A stretch of 64,000 bases of DNA from Lachnospiraceae bacterium. Its GTDB lineage: Bacteria > Bacillota > Clostridia > Lachnospirales > Lachnospiraceae. The stretch covers positions 1 to 64,000 of the forward strand of contig CABJBM010000026.1 of assembly GCA_902363835.1 (NCBI GenBank). The letters run 5' to 3'. The notes beneath the pieces were generated by a model. That model was not told where the DNA came from and made no database searches. It was given only the letters and a program-made list of their open reading frames with translations. Below are positions 26,105-35,038 of the stretch, piece after piece; position 1 is the stretch's first letter; every line of letters begins with the position of its first letter. The position numbers and the translations under genes are program-made.

Positions 26105-27616
26105 CTATAAAAGAGGAGACAGCAACCTGCTTCCCTGTTCCTTAATCCGAATGAAAAGGCTTCTCTCCTCATATACCTGTCTGGTAATCTCCTTGCATCT
26201 CTCTAAATCCTGAAGGAACAGCTCCTCCAGCTTGCGTGTGGTTTCCTCATCATAGATAACCGCATTTACTTCAAAGTTAAGCTCAAAGCTCCGGATATCC
26301 ATATTGGCGGTCCCGTAAGAGCTGACCTTTCCGTCGGTCATGACCCCTTTGGAATGGAGGAACCCGTTTTCATAAGTATAACACCTGGCCCCTGCTGATA
26401 TAAGATCTCCCACATAGGAATAAGAAGCCCAGTACACAAAGGGATGATCCGGCTTACAGGGGATCATAAGCCTTACATCAACACCGGAGCGGGCGGCAAC
26501 CTGCAAGGTGGAAAGCACAGCGTCATCAGGCACAAAATAAGGAGTCTGAATGTAGATATGGTCCCTGGCCTTTGAAAACAGCCGGATATAATTATCCCGG
26601 ATCTGACGGCTCCTGGCATCGGGACCGCTTGCAATGATCTGGATCCCAAGATGCTTTCTCTCATCATTCATGTCAACCACTCCCATGGAATCCAGGCATC
26701 TTCCGTCCTCGTCCTCACAGAAATATTTCATATTCCGAAACAGGTTTTCTCCTGTGGCATAATTCCAGTCCAGGGCAAACCGGATCTGAAGGCTCAATAC
26801 GGAACCTCCCTGAAGCTTTAGATGGGTATCTCTCCAATAGCCGAATTTGGTGTCCCTGGAAATGTATTCCCGTCCTATATTAAAGCCTCCCACAAACCCC
26901 ACGCGGTTATCAATGACAACGATCTTTCTGTGGTTTCTGTAGTTGACCCGCAGCTGGAGCCTGCCCAGGAAAGGAGGGAAAAAGATTCCCACTTTTACCC
27001 CGTTTTCCTTCAGCCTGTTCCATTTATCCTTTGGCATGAAACGGCCTCCCATACCGTCGCAGAGAATGCGCACTTCCACCCCTGCCATGGACCGCTCTAT
27101 GAGAATAGGGATTATGGAATCAAACAGTTCATCATCCTTAATAATATAATACTGCATATGAATAAAACGGGCGGCAGCTGAAAGCTCCGCTCTTAAATCT
27201 TTGAATTTTTCCTCACCGTCAGTGAAGATCTCAACCGTGTTGTCAACGGTCAGCACAGATCCGGAAGTTTCCAGATTGTAGACCACCAGATCCGCATAGT
27301 CACGGGATAAGGAGGATACCAGGCTGATGTCATGACTTTTTAAAAATTCCTCCTGGTTCTTTGCGGAATAACGCACCCGGTCTTCCACTTCTTTGATCCG
27401 GAACATCTTGCCCTTTCGCATATCCTGACCCAGCAGCAAATAAAAAAGAATGCCGAATACAGGGACAAAATACAGGGCCAGAAGCCAGGTCCAGACCGCC
27501 TTTGGATCACGCCTCTGAAAAAACACGATAATAATTGAAAGAATCAGATTGATATAGATCAGATGATCCATCAACCAGTTCCATATTCCAACTGTCTGTA
27601 TCCAAACTGCTTCCAT
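26105..27616 (-). CDS. cls: cardiolipin synthase
   Basis: A 503-residue membrane phospholipase D-family enzyme that joins two phosphatidylglycerols to cardiolipin and glycerol. Two N-terminal helices (about 10-30 and 43-62, PLD nuclease N-like region with RRDPKAVWTWLLAL) are followed by two PLD domains: HRKIVVIDNRVGFVGG near 220 and HSKGVMTDGKVSSYGTAN near 435, each carrying HxKxxxxD-type catalytic residues. The start MEAVWIQTV has GGAGG about 9 nt upstream; an 18-codon extension is rejected. Downstream genes are envelope related (PF06541, plsC). Confidence 0.95.
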   Translation of the reverse strand: MEAVWIQTVGIWNWLMDHLIYINLILSIIIVFFQRRDPKAVWTWLLALYFVPVFGILFYLLLGQDMRKGKMFRIKEVEDRVRYSAKNQEEFLKSHDISLVSSLSRDYADLVVYNLETSGSVLTVDNTVEIFTDGEEKFKDLRAELSAAARFIHMQYYIIKDDELFDSIIPILIERSMAGVEVRILCDGMGGRFMPKDKWNRLKENGVKVGIFFPPFLGRLQLRVNYRNHRKIVVIDNRVGFVGGFNIGREYISRDTKFGYWRDTHLKLQGGSVLSLQIRFALDWNYATGENLFRNMKYFCEDEDGRCLDSMGVVDMNDERKHLGIQIIASGPDARSRQIRDNYIRLFSKARDHIYIQTPYFVPDDAVLSTLQVAARSGVDVRLMIPCKPDHPFVYWASYSYVGDLISAGARCYTYENGFLHSKGVMTDGKVSSYGTANMDIRSFELNFEVNAVIYDEETTRKLEELFLQDLERCKEITRQVYEERSLFIRIKEQGSRLLSPLL

Positions 27617-27675
27617 AATACATCCCTCCTGTCTAAGCGGACAACTTATCCCCTTTATTCCCGCGGGCAATGAGC

Positions 27676-27710
27676 AAAAAGAGCCACCGCTGCGGCGATG
27701 ACCCCTTTTT
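27676..27710 (-). terminator. terminator of the DUF4250 gene
   Basis: An interrupted stem of about 14 bp, with outer A5/T5 pairs, overlaps the stop codon of the DUF4250 gene and ends in TTTTT on the minus strand. Confidence 0.6.
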
Positions 27711-27888
27711 ATACAAACTGATTTCTTCCCTTGTCGTAATGATAATCAATCCCAGCCAGAGAAAGGGTCAGATCCTCTTCCTGGATCCCAAGGCTAAGAC
27801 AGCATTCCTCCAGAGAAGGATAATAGTCTCTTAACTGAGTATTGATATAGCTTAACAGCATCGCCGGATCTTTAGGTATATTAAACAT
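27709..27888 (-). CDS. DUF4250 small protein
   Basis: A 59-residue protein starting MFNIPKDPAMLLSYIN and containing RDYYPSLEE and GIDYHYD, which match the DUF4250 family as I know it: short cytoplasmic proteins of about 60 residues in Firmicutes and some proteobacteria, of unknown function. The ATG follows GGAGGAGG by 6-7 nt. A good promoter at 27920-27948 and a terminator at the stop codon make it monocistronic. It contains a Cys-Cys pair (29-30). Confidence 0.88.
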   Translation of the reverse strand: MFNIPKDPAMLLSYINTQLRDYYPSLEECCLSLGIQEEDLTLSLAGIDYHYDKGRNQFV

Positions 27889-27919
27889 TTTTTCCTCCTC
27901 CTATTCTGTTCTCACATTT

Positions 27920-27948
27920 ATTTTATCATAATTTTCCTTTGTTGTGAA
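27920..27948 (-). promoter_or_regulatory. sigmaA-type promoter of the DUF4250 gene
   Basis: Minus strand TTCACA, 17-bp spacer, TAAAAT, about 32 nt before the start codon. It lies in the divergent region shared with the asparaginase gene. Confidence 0.55.
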
Positions 27949-28104
27949 TCTCCCAAAGCAAGAATCGCGGATTTCCTCCCAAACCATTGCAGCGATATCC
28001 CCGGGAACGCCGGAAATATGGAAGATTAAAGAAAAGTTCTCCTGTACGAATGAGGAAATCAGTGTTACAATCAGATATTGAAATCCTTCAGGAGGTAATT
28101 CCAT

Positions 28105-29109
28105 ATGAAAAAAATACTAATGCTTGGAACAGGGGGCACCATTGCCTGTAAGCGAAGCGACAGCGGCTTAAAACCTCTCCTCACCTCAGACGAGATCCTT
28201 TCCTATGTTCCTGAAACATCAAAATTCTGCAAGGCGGACAGCCTGCAGATCCTTAATATAGACAGCACCAACATGCAGCCCCATCATTGGCTTTCCATGT
28301 CAAAGGCCATTGAGGATCATTACCAGGACTATGACGGCTTTGTCATCTGCCATGGTACGGACACCATGGCTTATACTGCCTCAGCCCTTTCCTATCTGGT
28401 CCAGAATTCGGAAAAGCCCATTGTCATTACCGGGGCGCAAAGGCCCATTGATATGGAAAATACCGATGCCCGCACCAATTTATCTGACAGCCTGCGGTTT
28501 GCAAGCGAACCTAAGGCCCATGGCGTCACCATTGTTTTTGACGGAAAGGTCATTGCAGGCACCAGGGGAAAAAAAGAGCGGACAAAAAGCTATAATGCCT
28601 TTTCCAGCATTAATTTCCCTTATATTGCCGCAATCCAGGATGGGCATGTGCTGTTTTACGTGGATGACAAGACTTCCTGCCCCAGACAGGCAGAGTTTTT
28701 CCAGAAGTTAAATCCCAATGTGGCATTGATGAAGCTGATCCCTTCCATGGGAGCGGATGCCCTGGATTATATGGCAGAGCATTATGACGCAGTGATCATA
28801 GAATCCTTTGGCGTTGGAGGCCTTCCCTCCTATGATACAGGAGACTTTTATAATGCCGTGAAAAAGTGGATCTCTCTTGGAAAAACCGTTGTCATGGCAA
28901 CCCAGGTGACCAATGAGGGCAGCAATATGTCCGTATACGAGGTGGGAAACTCCATAAAAAAAGAACTTGGCCTTTTAGAAGCCTATGACATGACCCTGGA
29001 AGCCACGGTAACAAAGCTGATGTGGATCCTTGGACAGAGCAGGGATGAAAAGGTGATCCGGGAATTGTTTTACCGGACCATTAACAGGGATATTCTCTGG
29101 CAGGCATAA
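28105..29109 (+). CDS. ansA: L-asparaginase
   Basis: A 334-residue asparaginase that hydrolyses asparagine to aspartate and ammonia. The nucleophile Thr12 is in GTGGTIA, the second catalytic triad Thr-Asp is in HGTDTMAYTASAL (83-95), followed by KPIVITGAQRP and DSLRFA. There is no signal peptide, suggesting the cytoplasmic type I enzyme; AGGAGG precedes the ATG. A TACAAT box at about 28066-28071 may be its -10. It stands alone between a divergent DUF4250 gene and clpB, ending at a strong terminator. Confidence 0.95.
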   Translation: MKKILMLGTGGTIACKRSDSGLKPLLTSDEILSYVPETSKFCKADSLQILNIDSTNMQPHHWLSMSKAIEDHYQDYDGFVICHGTDTMAYTASALSYLVQNSEKPIVITGAQRPIDMENTDARTNLSDSLRFASEPKAHGVTIVFDGKVIAGTRGKKERTKSYNAFSSINFPYIAAIQDGHVLFYVDDKTSCPRQAEFFQKLNPNVALMKLIPSMGADALDYMAEHYDAVIIESFGVGGLPSYDTGDFYNAVKKWISLGKTVVMATQVTNEGSNMSVYEVGNSIKKELGLLEAYDMTLEATVTKLMWILGQSRDEKVIRELFYRTINRDILWQA

Positions 29110-29145
29110 AAAACCAGGAAAAAATGCTTTGTCCGTGCAAAATAC

Positions 29146-29192
29146 AGGCGCTGCAGGAGGGATTGACAGTCTCCCTTCTGCAGCGCCTTTTT
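29146..29192 (+). terminator. terminator after asparaginase
   Basis: AGGCGCTGCAG and CTGCAGCGCCT arms with an inner GGGA/TCCC-like extension form a long GC-rich stem followed by TTTTT. Confidence 0.9.
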
Positions 29193-29217
29193 AAACAGGT
29201 ATATATTCTCTTACTTC

Positions 29218-31806
29218 TTATTCCAGATAGGCGATCAGTTTCTGGCCGTCTTCCGACACATCGATCACGATCACATTTCCAGCCCGGACCTCATCCCCAA
29301 GAATGATTCTGGCAGCCAGGGTTTCCACATGCTTTTGTAAATAGCGTTTTAATGGACGGGCTCCGTAAACCGGATCATATCCCTGCTCTACCACAAATTC
29401 CTTTGCCTGGTCAGTGAGTTCAATCCTTAATTCCTGGTTTTCAATCCGTTTATTTAAATCCGCAAGGAGCAGGTCAATAATTCCTGCAATATTTTCCTTG
29501 CCAAGCGGTTTAAACAGGATCATTTCATCAAGACGGTTCAAGAATTCCGGACGGAAGTGGTTTTTTAAATCATTCATTACCAATGCTTCCGCATCTTCCC
29601 TGATCCCTCCGTCTTCATCAATGCCCGCCAGCAGATACTGGGAGCCGATATTGGAAGTCATGATGATGATGGTATTTTTAAAGTCAACGGTTTTTCCCGT
29701 AGAATCTGTGATCCGTCCATCATCCAGAACCTGAAGCAGCACATTAAATACGTCAGGATGGGCCTTTTCCACCTCGTCAAAGAGCACTACGGAATAGGGT
29801 TTTCTCCTGACTGCCTCTGTCAGCTGGCCGCCCTCATCATAGCCCACATATCCCGGAGGCGCTCCGATCAGCCTGGATACGGAATGCTTTTCCATATATT
29901 CGCTCATATCGATCCTGACAATGTTATTTTCATCGTCAAACAGGCTTTCTGCCAGAGCCTTTGCAAGCTCCGTCTTTCCCACACCGGTAGGCCCTAAAAA
30001 CAGAAAGGAACCAATCGGCTTGGTAGGATCCTTAATTCCGGCCTTGGAGCGGATGATTGCCTCCGTAACCTTTAAAACCGCCTCCTCCTGGCCGATGACC
30101 CTTTTATGAAGTTCCCGATCCAGGTGAAGGGTTTTATTCCTCTCCCCTTCCGTCAGTCTGGACACCGGAATTCCCGTCCACTTGGACACGATCCTGGAGA
30201 TTTCTTCTTCTGTAACGCTTTCATGGACAAGGCTCATATCCTGGTTCCTTACCCGTTCCTCTTCTTGCGCCAGTTCCTTTTGAAGCTGGGGAAGCTTTCC
30301 ATACTGCAGCTCTGCCGCACGGTTTAAATCATATTTTTGCTGCGCTGCCTGGATCTCCCGGTTTATGGTTTCGATTTCTTCCCGTAAGGAGGATAACCGG
30401 TCCACAGACGCCTTTTCATTTTCCCACTGGGCTTTCTGGGAAGCGAATTCGTCATGAAGCTCCGCCAGCTCCTTTTGAAGCTCTGCCAGACGGTCCTGAC
30501 TTAGGCGGTCGGTTTCCTTCTTTAAGGCAGCTTCTTCGATTTCCATCTGCATGATGCGCCTTGACAGCTCATCCAGCTCTGCCGGCATGGAGTCCAGTTC
30601 CGTCTTGATCATGGCACAGGCCTCATCCACCAGGTCAATGGCCTTATCCGGCAGAAAACGCTCGCTGATGTAACGGTCGGATAAAGCTGCCGCCGATACC
30701 AGGGCAGAGTCCGTGATCTTTACTCCATGGTAAACCTCATACCGCTCTTTTAACCCTCTTAATATGGAAATGGTATCTTCCACACTGGGTTCAGCCACCA
30801 TGACCGGCTGGAACCGCCGTTCCAGGGCCTGGTCCTTTTCAATATACTGGCGGTATTCGTCAAGGGTGGTTGCTCCGATGCAGTGAAGCTCGCCTCTGGC
30901 AAGCATTGGCTTTAACATATTGCCTGCGTCCATGGATCCTTCCGTTTTTCCTGCTCCTACAATGGTGTGCAGCTCATCAATGAACAAAATGACCTGGCCG
31001 TCGCTTTTCTTTACCTCATCAAGAACAGCCTTTAAACGCTCCTCAAATTCTCCCCGGTACTTGGCACCTGCCAGCAACGCCCCCATATCAAGGGCAAACA
31101 GCTTTTTGTCCTTTAATCCCTCCGGCACATCGCCCCGGACAATCCGCTGGGCAAGACCTTCTACAACAGCGGTCTTACCTACTCCAGGCTCGCCGATGAG
31201 AACCGGGTTATTTTTCGTCTTTCTGGAAAGGATCCGGACCACATTTCTGATCTCGCTGTCCCGGCCGATCACCGGATCCAGCTTCTGGTCCCTGGCCCGT
31301 TCCACCATATCATAGCCGTATTTGGTTAAGGTATCATAGGTGGCCTCTGGATTGTCATTTACGACCCGCTGGTTTCCCCTTACAGTGGAAAGGGCCTGTA
31401 AAAAGGCTTCCCTGGTTATGCCATAGTTCCGGAACAGTTCCTTTACCCCTTTGGAGGGCTGCTTTATCATAGCCAGAAGCAGATGTTCCACGGAAACGTA
31501 TTCATCTCCCATGACCTTTGCCTCATCCTCGGCGCTTATTAAAACTTTATTTAAATCATTGCTGATGTACAGCTGGCCTCCCCTGACCTTGGGAAGCTTT
31601 TCAATTGCCTGAGCCGTTTCATTTAAAAACTGCTCTTTCTGTATATTCATCTTTGTAATGAGTTTTAAAATCAGGCTGTCTTCAATGGTAAGAAGGCTGT
31701 AGAGCATGTGTTCCTGCTCTATCTGCTGATTCCCGTATTCATAGGCAAGCTTTTCGCAATTCTGGACGGCTTCCATTGACTTTTGAGTGAATTTATTGAT
31801 ATTCAT
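29218..31806 (-). CDS. clpB: ATP-dependent disaggregase ClpB
   Basis: An 862-residue Hsp100 chaperone that, with DnaK, extracts polypeptides from aggregates. The Clp N domain occupies 1-145, AAA-1 has Walker A GEPGVGKT (205-212) and the LFIDELHT Walker B, a coiled-coil middle domain spans about 405-525 (distinguishing ClpB from ClpC), and AAA-2 has [14 protein letters not shown] near 605 and [16 protein letters not shown]. Strong AGGAGG ribosome binding site. The promoter is a near-consensus sigmaA type; no CIRCE or CtsR tandem heptad was found, but an inverted repeat spans the -10. Monocistronic. Confidence 0.97.
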   Translation of the reverse strand: MNINKFTQKSMEAVQNCEKLAYEYGNQQIEQEHMLYSLLTIEDSLILKLITKMNIQKEQFLNETAQAIEKLPKVRGGQLYISNDLNKVLISAEDEAKVMGDEYVSVEHLLLAMIKQPSKGVKELFRNYGITREAFLQALSTVRGNQRVVNDNPEATYDTLTKYGYDMVERARDQKLDPVIGRDSEIRNVVRILSRKTKNNPVLIGEPGVGKTAVVEGLAQRIVRGDVPEGLKDKKLFALDMGALLAGAKYRGEFEERLKAVLDEVKKSDGQVILFIDELHTIVGAGKTEGSMDAGNMLKPMLARGELHCIGATTLDEYRQYIEKDQALERRFQPVMVAEPSVEDTISILRGLKERYEVYHGVKITDSALVSAAALSDRYISERFLPDKAIDLVDEACAMIKTELDSMPAELDELSRRIMQMEIEEAALKKETDRLSQDRLAELQKELAELHDEFASQKAQWENEKASVDRLSSLREEIETINREIQAAQQKYDLNRAAELQYGKLPQLQKELAQEEERVRNQDMSLVHESVTEEEISRIVSKWTGIPVSRLTEGERNKTLHLDRELHKRVIGQEEAVLKVTEAIIRSKAGIKDPTKPIGSFLFLGPTGVGKTELAKALAESLFDDENNIVRIDMSEYMEKHSVSRLIGAPPGYVGYDEGGQLTEAVRRKPYSVVLFDEVEKAHPDVFNVLLQVLDDGRITDSTGKTVDFKNTIIIMTSNIGSQYLLAGIDEDGGIREDAEALVMNDLKNHFRPEFLNRLDEMILFKPLGKENIAGIIDLLLADLNKRIENQELRIELTDQAKEFVVEQGYDPVYGARPLKRYLQKHVETLAARIILGDEVRAGNVIVIDVSEDGQKLIAYLE

Positions 31807-31847
31807 AATTGCTCCTCCTTTTTTCGGATATGTAAAAACATTGCTTT

Positions 31848-31891
31848 ATTTGTTCTATATGTAATATAACAAATAGTGTTCCATGTGTCAA
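31848..31891 (-). promoter_or_regulatory. clpB promoter with inverted repeat over the -10
   Basis: Minus strand TTGACA (31891-31886), 17-bp spacer, TATATT (31868-31863). A perfect 7-bp inverted repeat, ATTTGTT-N13-AACAAAT (31848-31874), overlaps the -10 and the transcription start, where a repressor could act. Confidence 0.7.
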
Positions 31892-32026
31892 GATAATTTT
31901 CCCCTGATTCAAACAGAATTCAAACAAAAATCTTACGTTTTTCTTCTCCGCATTGTTTTTTCTAAGTCCTTCGCCTATAATCAAGGCAGTTATTCTTATT
32001 CCCTGCATTCAGGAGGTGACGTTTTT

Positions 32027-32563
32027 ATGAAAAATCTTTCCCGCCGGAATTTCATGCGCTGCGTGGCAGCGGCTGCCTTTGCAGCCCTGTTTCTTTTTGC
32101 AGGCGCCCGCCCTGCCGACAGCTTTGCCCATACAAAGGATGAGTCCATATATCTGGCCGGAACCTGGGTAAAGGATGAGGTTGGCTGGCGTTTTTTTAAC
32201 CAGTGGAATTCCACCTTTCCTGCCGGAAAATGGGCGGAATATCAGGGAAATTCCTATTATTTTACGGACAATGGATACATGGCAACCGGATGGCATTTTA
32301 TAAACGGATGCTGGTATTATTTTAATCCCTATGAAGGAAAAGAGGAAGGGTCCATGGTCACGGGCTGGGTTTATGACCCGGATTATGGCGGCTGGTTTTA
32401 TACAAACCAGATCGGAATCCTGGTAACCGGCTGGCATAAAATTGATGGCTTCTGGTACTATTTTAACCCAAATTCCGACGGCCTACTCGGAATTATGGCC
32501 GTAAGCCGTGTGATTGACGGATCCTACGTAGATGCCAGCGGACGCATGAATGAGCTGCCATGA
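32027..32563 (+). CDS. secreted protein with cell-wall-binding repeats
   Basis: A 178-residue exported protein. The signal region carries LSRRNFMR followed by a hydrophobic stretch (CVAAAAFAALFLFAG) and a likely cleavage after SFA, then aromatic repeats of the choline-binding/CW_binding_1 type: GNSYYFTDNGYMATGWHFI, CWYYFNPYEGKE, GSMVTGWVYD, GWFYTNQIGILVTGWHKI and FWYYFNPNSDG. No catalytic domain is present, so it may be a wall-bound structural or accessory protein. Start set at MKNLS after AGGAGGTGA; a longer upstream frame is open but lacks a ribosome binding site. It ends at a bidirectional terminator and diverges from clpB. Confidence 0.85.
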   Translation: MKNLSRRNFMRCVAAAAFAALFLFAGARPADSFAHTKDESIYLAGTWVKDEVGWRFFNQWNSTFPAGKWAEYQGNSYYFTDNGYMATGWHFINGCWYYFNPYEGKEEGSMVTGWVYDPDYGGWFYTNQIGILVTGWHKIDGFWYYFNPNSDGLLGIMAVSRVIDGSYVDASGRMNELP

Positions 32564-32599
32564 ATGTGCGGGCATATTCGTTTGGCTCATTATCCGTGC

Positions 32600-32642
32600 A
32601 AAAAGAGCAGTGCTGCTTAAGAAACAGACACTGCTCTTTTTT
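32600..32642. terminator. bidirectional terminator overlapping MATE 3' end
   Basis: AAAAAGAGCAGTG ... CACTGCTCTTTTTT makes a 13-bp perfect stem with A and T tracts on both flanks. It ends the cell-wall-repeat gene (+). On the minus strand its 5' arm contains the last eight codons of the MATE gene. Confidence 0.9.
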
Positions 32643-33939
32643 CAATTCCCCGGAATCTCCAGCTAAATAAAACAGCACGGAAAATCCAGTCAATAAACAT
32701 TCCATACCACACGCCCATTACACCTGTATTCATCATGCGGACAAAGAAATAAACAAAGGCGATCCGGAACAGCCACATGGAGAATATGGATACCACCATG
32801 GTAAATTTGGCATCCATGGAAGCTCTTAAGGCATAGGGAATGGTAAAGGCTAAGGGCCATACGATCATTGCATAGCTGTGAGCCACCACCATTTTAGCCG
32901 ATATTTCCGCCGCCTCTCCTGAAAGGTTGTAAACGGAAACAAGCTGGTCCGAAAATATCACCATGACTGCACACAGAACAAAAAGAATCCCGTAATTGGC
33001 TCTAACTAAAAGCCTGGTGTACCGCTTTGCCTCTTTTTTCTCCCCCGCGCCTACGCACTGACCCACAATGGTGATCAGGCCCAGACCTATGGCATTTCCC
33101 GGCAGATACAAAAGCGTCACCAGGTTGGAGGCCACCGCATAGCTGGCAATTGCAGCCGTTCCCAGGGAGGAAACCAGGCTTTGTAGGGCAAGCTTTCCAA
33201 ACTGAAACATACCGCTTTCTAAGCCGTTTGGAATGCCGATGGACAGGATCTTTTTGATCATGGGCAGATTGGGCTTAAGCTCCGCCAGACGGTTGATCCT
33301 CACAGTGTTGTTAGGATTCTGAATGAGAAAGAGCATCAGCACCGCAGCTGCCACACGGCTGAACAAGGTGGGCCAGGCAAGACCGGACACCCCCATATGA
33401 AGGCCGTATACGCAGACTGCATTTCCTATGACATTGACCGTATTGATCACCAGAGAGACTGCCATGGAGGCCTTGGAATTTCCCATGGACCGGAACAGGG
33501 CCGCACAGGAATTATAGACTGCAACAAAGGGATAGGACAAGGCTGTGATCCAGAAATAAACCACGGCAGCGCTCATGACATCCCCATCCACGTTGCCGAA
33601 AATAGCCTTTAACAGGCTTCCCCTGCCGGCCAGGGCAATGAGGGTGACAAGCACTGACAAAACAGTGGTGACTCCAAGGAGCTGCCCTGCTGCCCTGCAG
33701 GCATTCTCTGACTGCTTTTTCCCCAGATACTGGGAGGATATGACCGCCCCTCCCGTAGCCAATGCCGCCAGCATCTGTATGATCAGGATGTTGATGGATT
33801 CCACCAGGGAAACTCCGGAAACAGAAGCCTCTCCCACGGCGGCGGCCATCACCACATTCACCATTCCCACCAGGACGATCAATATCTGTTCCACGATCAA
33901 AGGAGCCAGCAGCTTCAGTAAATCTTTTCTAGTAAACAT
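32617..33939 (-). CDS. MATE family exporter
   Basis: A 440-residue twelve-helix exporter of the MATE family. The two halves begin LLKLLAPLIVEQILIVLVG near 8 and IKKILSIGIPNGLESGMFQ near 230, and the loop GNSKASMAVSLVINTVNVIGN is near 150. It is clearly paralogous to the MATE protein at 3514-4923, lacking that protein's 30-residue N-terminal extension. GAGGAAACGAA precedes the ATG. It follows an oxidoreductase gene by 15 bp, so the two are probably co-transcribed, perhaps linking export to sugar or polyol metabolism. Its last codons lie within the terminator stem. Confidence 0.93.
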   Translation of the reverse strand: MFTRKDLLKLLAPLIVEQILIVLVGMVNVVMAAAVGEASVSGVSLVESINILIIQMLAALATGGAVISSQYLGKKQSENACRAAGQLLGVTTVLSVLVTLIALAGRGSLLKAIFGNVDGDVMSAAVVYFWITALSYPFVAVYNSCAALFRSMGNSKASMAVSLVINTVNVIGNAVCVYGLHMGVSGLAWPTLFSRVAAAVLMLFLIQNPNNTVRINRLAELKPNLPMIKKILSIGIPNGLESGMFQFGKLALQSLVSSLGTAAIASYAVASNLVTLLYLPGNAIGLGLITIVGQCVGAGEKKEAKRYTRLLVRANYGILFVLCAVMVIFSDQLVSVYNLSGEAAEISAKMVVAHSYAMIVWPLAFTIPYALRASMDAKFTMVVSIFSMWLFRIAFVYFFVRMMNTGVMGVWYGMFIDWIFRAVLFSWRFRGIEKRAVSVS

Positions 33940-33954
33940 TTCGTTTCCTCTTTA

Positions 33955-34935
33955 TCATACCTCAAACGGATAGCGGATTCCCCATTGCCTTCTCAGCTCA
34001 TCCATGACCTTCATAATGGCCAGCGTTGTCTTATGAGGCATCTGGGGGCACTGGGTCCAGCCATTTCTGATGGCTTCCCCGCTGGCTTGGATCTGATATT
34101 CATATCCGGAGATCTGCTTTGGCTGGAGATGAGTTTCCACCAGCTGCCGTTTGGCGTCATAGACCCGGATTGTTTCAAAATTATTGACATTTTCAACTAC
34201 AATATATCCCTTGGTTCCATATATGATTCCCAGGCGGTCGGACAGCACCCGCAGGGAACTGTTTAAAATTGCCATCTTTCCTTCCGGGTAACACAGGGTA
34301 ATGCTGTTCTGGGCATCCACTCCGCTGTCTGTTTTGATCACACTGGACTGGATGTCTGAAATCTCATCGCCAAAAACAATGGAAGCGAAATTAAGGGTAT
34401 ATACCCCCACATCAAGAAGGGCGCCGCCTGCAAGCTCCGGCCTTATAAGGCGGGGCCTGTGAGAAACCAGATAACAGAGATTTGCCGTAAGAGTCATTGG
34501 CTCTCCGATGACGCCTGAGTTTAAAACCTCTTTCAGGGTCTTTGCCATGGGCATATAGCGCACCCACATTGCTTCCGTTATCATGAGGTTTTTTTCCTCT
34601 GCCAGATCGGTCATTTCCTTTGCCTGGGCATAGTTGGCTGCAAAAGCCTTTTCACAGAGAACATGCTTTCCATTTTCCAGGCACAGCTTTGCATTGCTGT
34701 AATGCTCGGAATGAGGTGTGGCAATATAGATCAGTTGGATATCCGGATCCTTTGCAAGATCCTCATAAGAGCCATAAGCCCTTTCTATGGAAAAACGCGC
34801 CGCAAATTCTTCCGCTTTTTCCAGACTTCTGGATCCGGCTCCCATAAGAGCTACCTGCGGCATTTTAAGCATTGTATTTGCCAGCACAGATGCGATCCCA
34901 CCTGTTCCCATGATTCCGATTTTTAACGCTTCCAT
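33955..34935 (-). CDS. Gfo/Idh/MocA family oxidoreductase
   Basis: A 326-residue NAD(P)-dependent oxidoreductase. The Rossmann domain starts LKIGIMGTGGIASVLANTM, with IYIATPHSEHY and HVLCEKAFAAN, where Lys of the EK motif is the conserved catalytic lysine. The C-terminal alpha/beta domain has the GGALLDVGVYTLNFA signature. Substrates of the family are sugars, inositols and dihydrodiols; the exact one cannot be told. GGAGG lies 8 nt before the ATG. It is upstream of and 15 bp from the MATE gene. A second family member is at 50633-51607, only distantly similar. Confidence 0.93.
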   Translation of the reverse strand: MEALKIGIMGTGGIASVLANTMLKMPQVALMGAGSRSLEKAEEFAARFSIERAYGSYEDLAKDPDIQLIYIATPHSEHYSNAKLCLENGKHVLCEKAFAANYAQAKEMTDLAEEKNLMITEAMWVRYMPMAKTLKEVLNSGVIGEPMTLTANLCYLVSHRPRLIRPELAGGALLDVGVYTLNFASIVFGDEISDIQSSVIKTDSGVDAQNSITLCYPEGKMAILNSSLRVLSDRLGIIYGTKGYIVVENVNNFETIRVYDAKRQLVETHLQPKQISGYEYQIQASGEAIRNGWTQCPQMPHKTTLAIMKVMDELRRQWGIRYPFEV

Positions 34936-35038
34936 CGTTTAAACCTCCATGCTTTTTTCATTTCCTGCCTTCAGTATAGCACATCAAAACAGCCTGTACA
35001 ATCACTCTTTTGGCAGGCCCAGGCAGGCATTCTATTTA

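Noticed and set aside
31807..31900. CIRCE or CtsR operator at clpB
   Set aside because: No TTAGCACTC-N9-GAGTGCTAA and no tandem GGTCAAA heptads in the region.
32009..32437. Minus-strand 142-codon frame opposite the cell-wall-repeat gene
   Set aside because: It is the antisense of the aromatic repeats and lacks a ribosome binding site.
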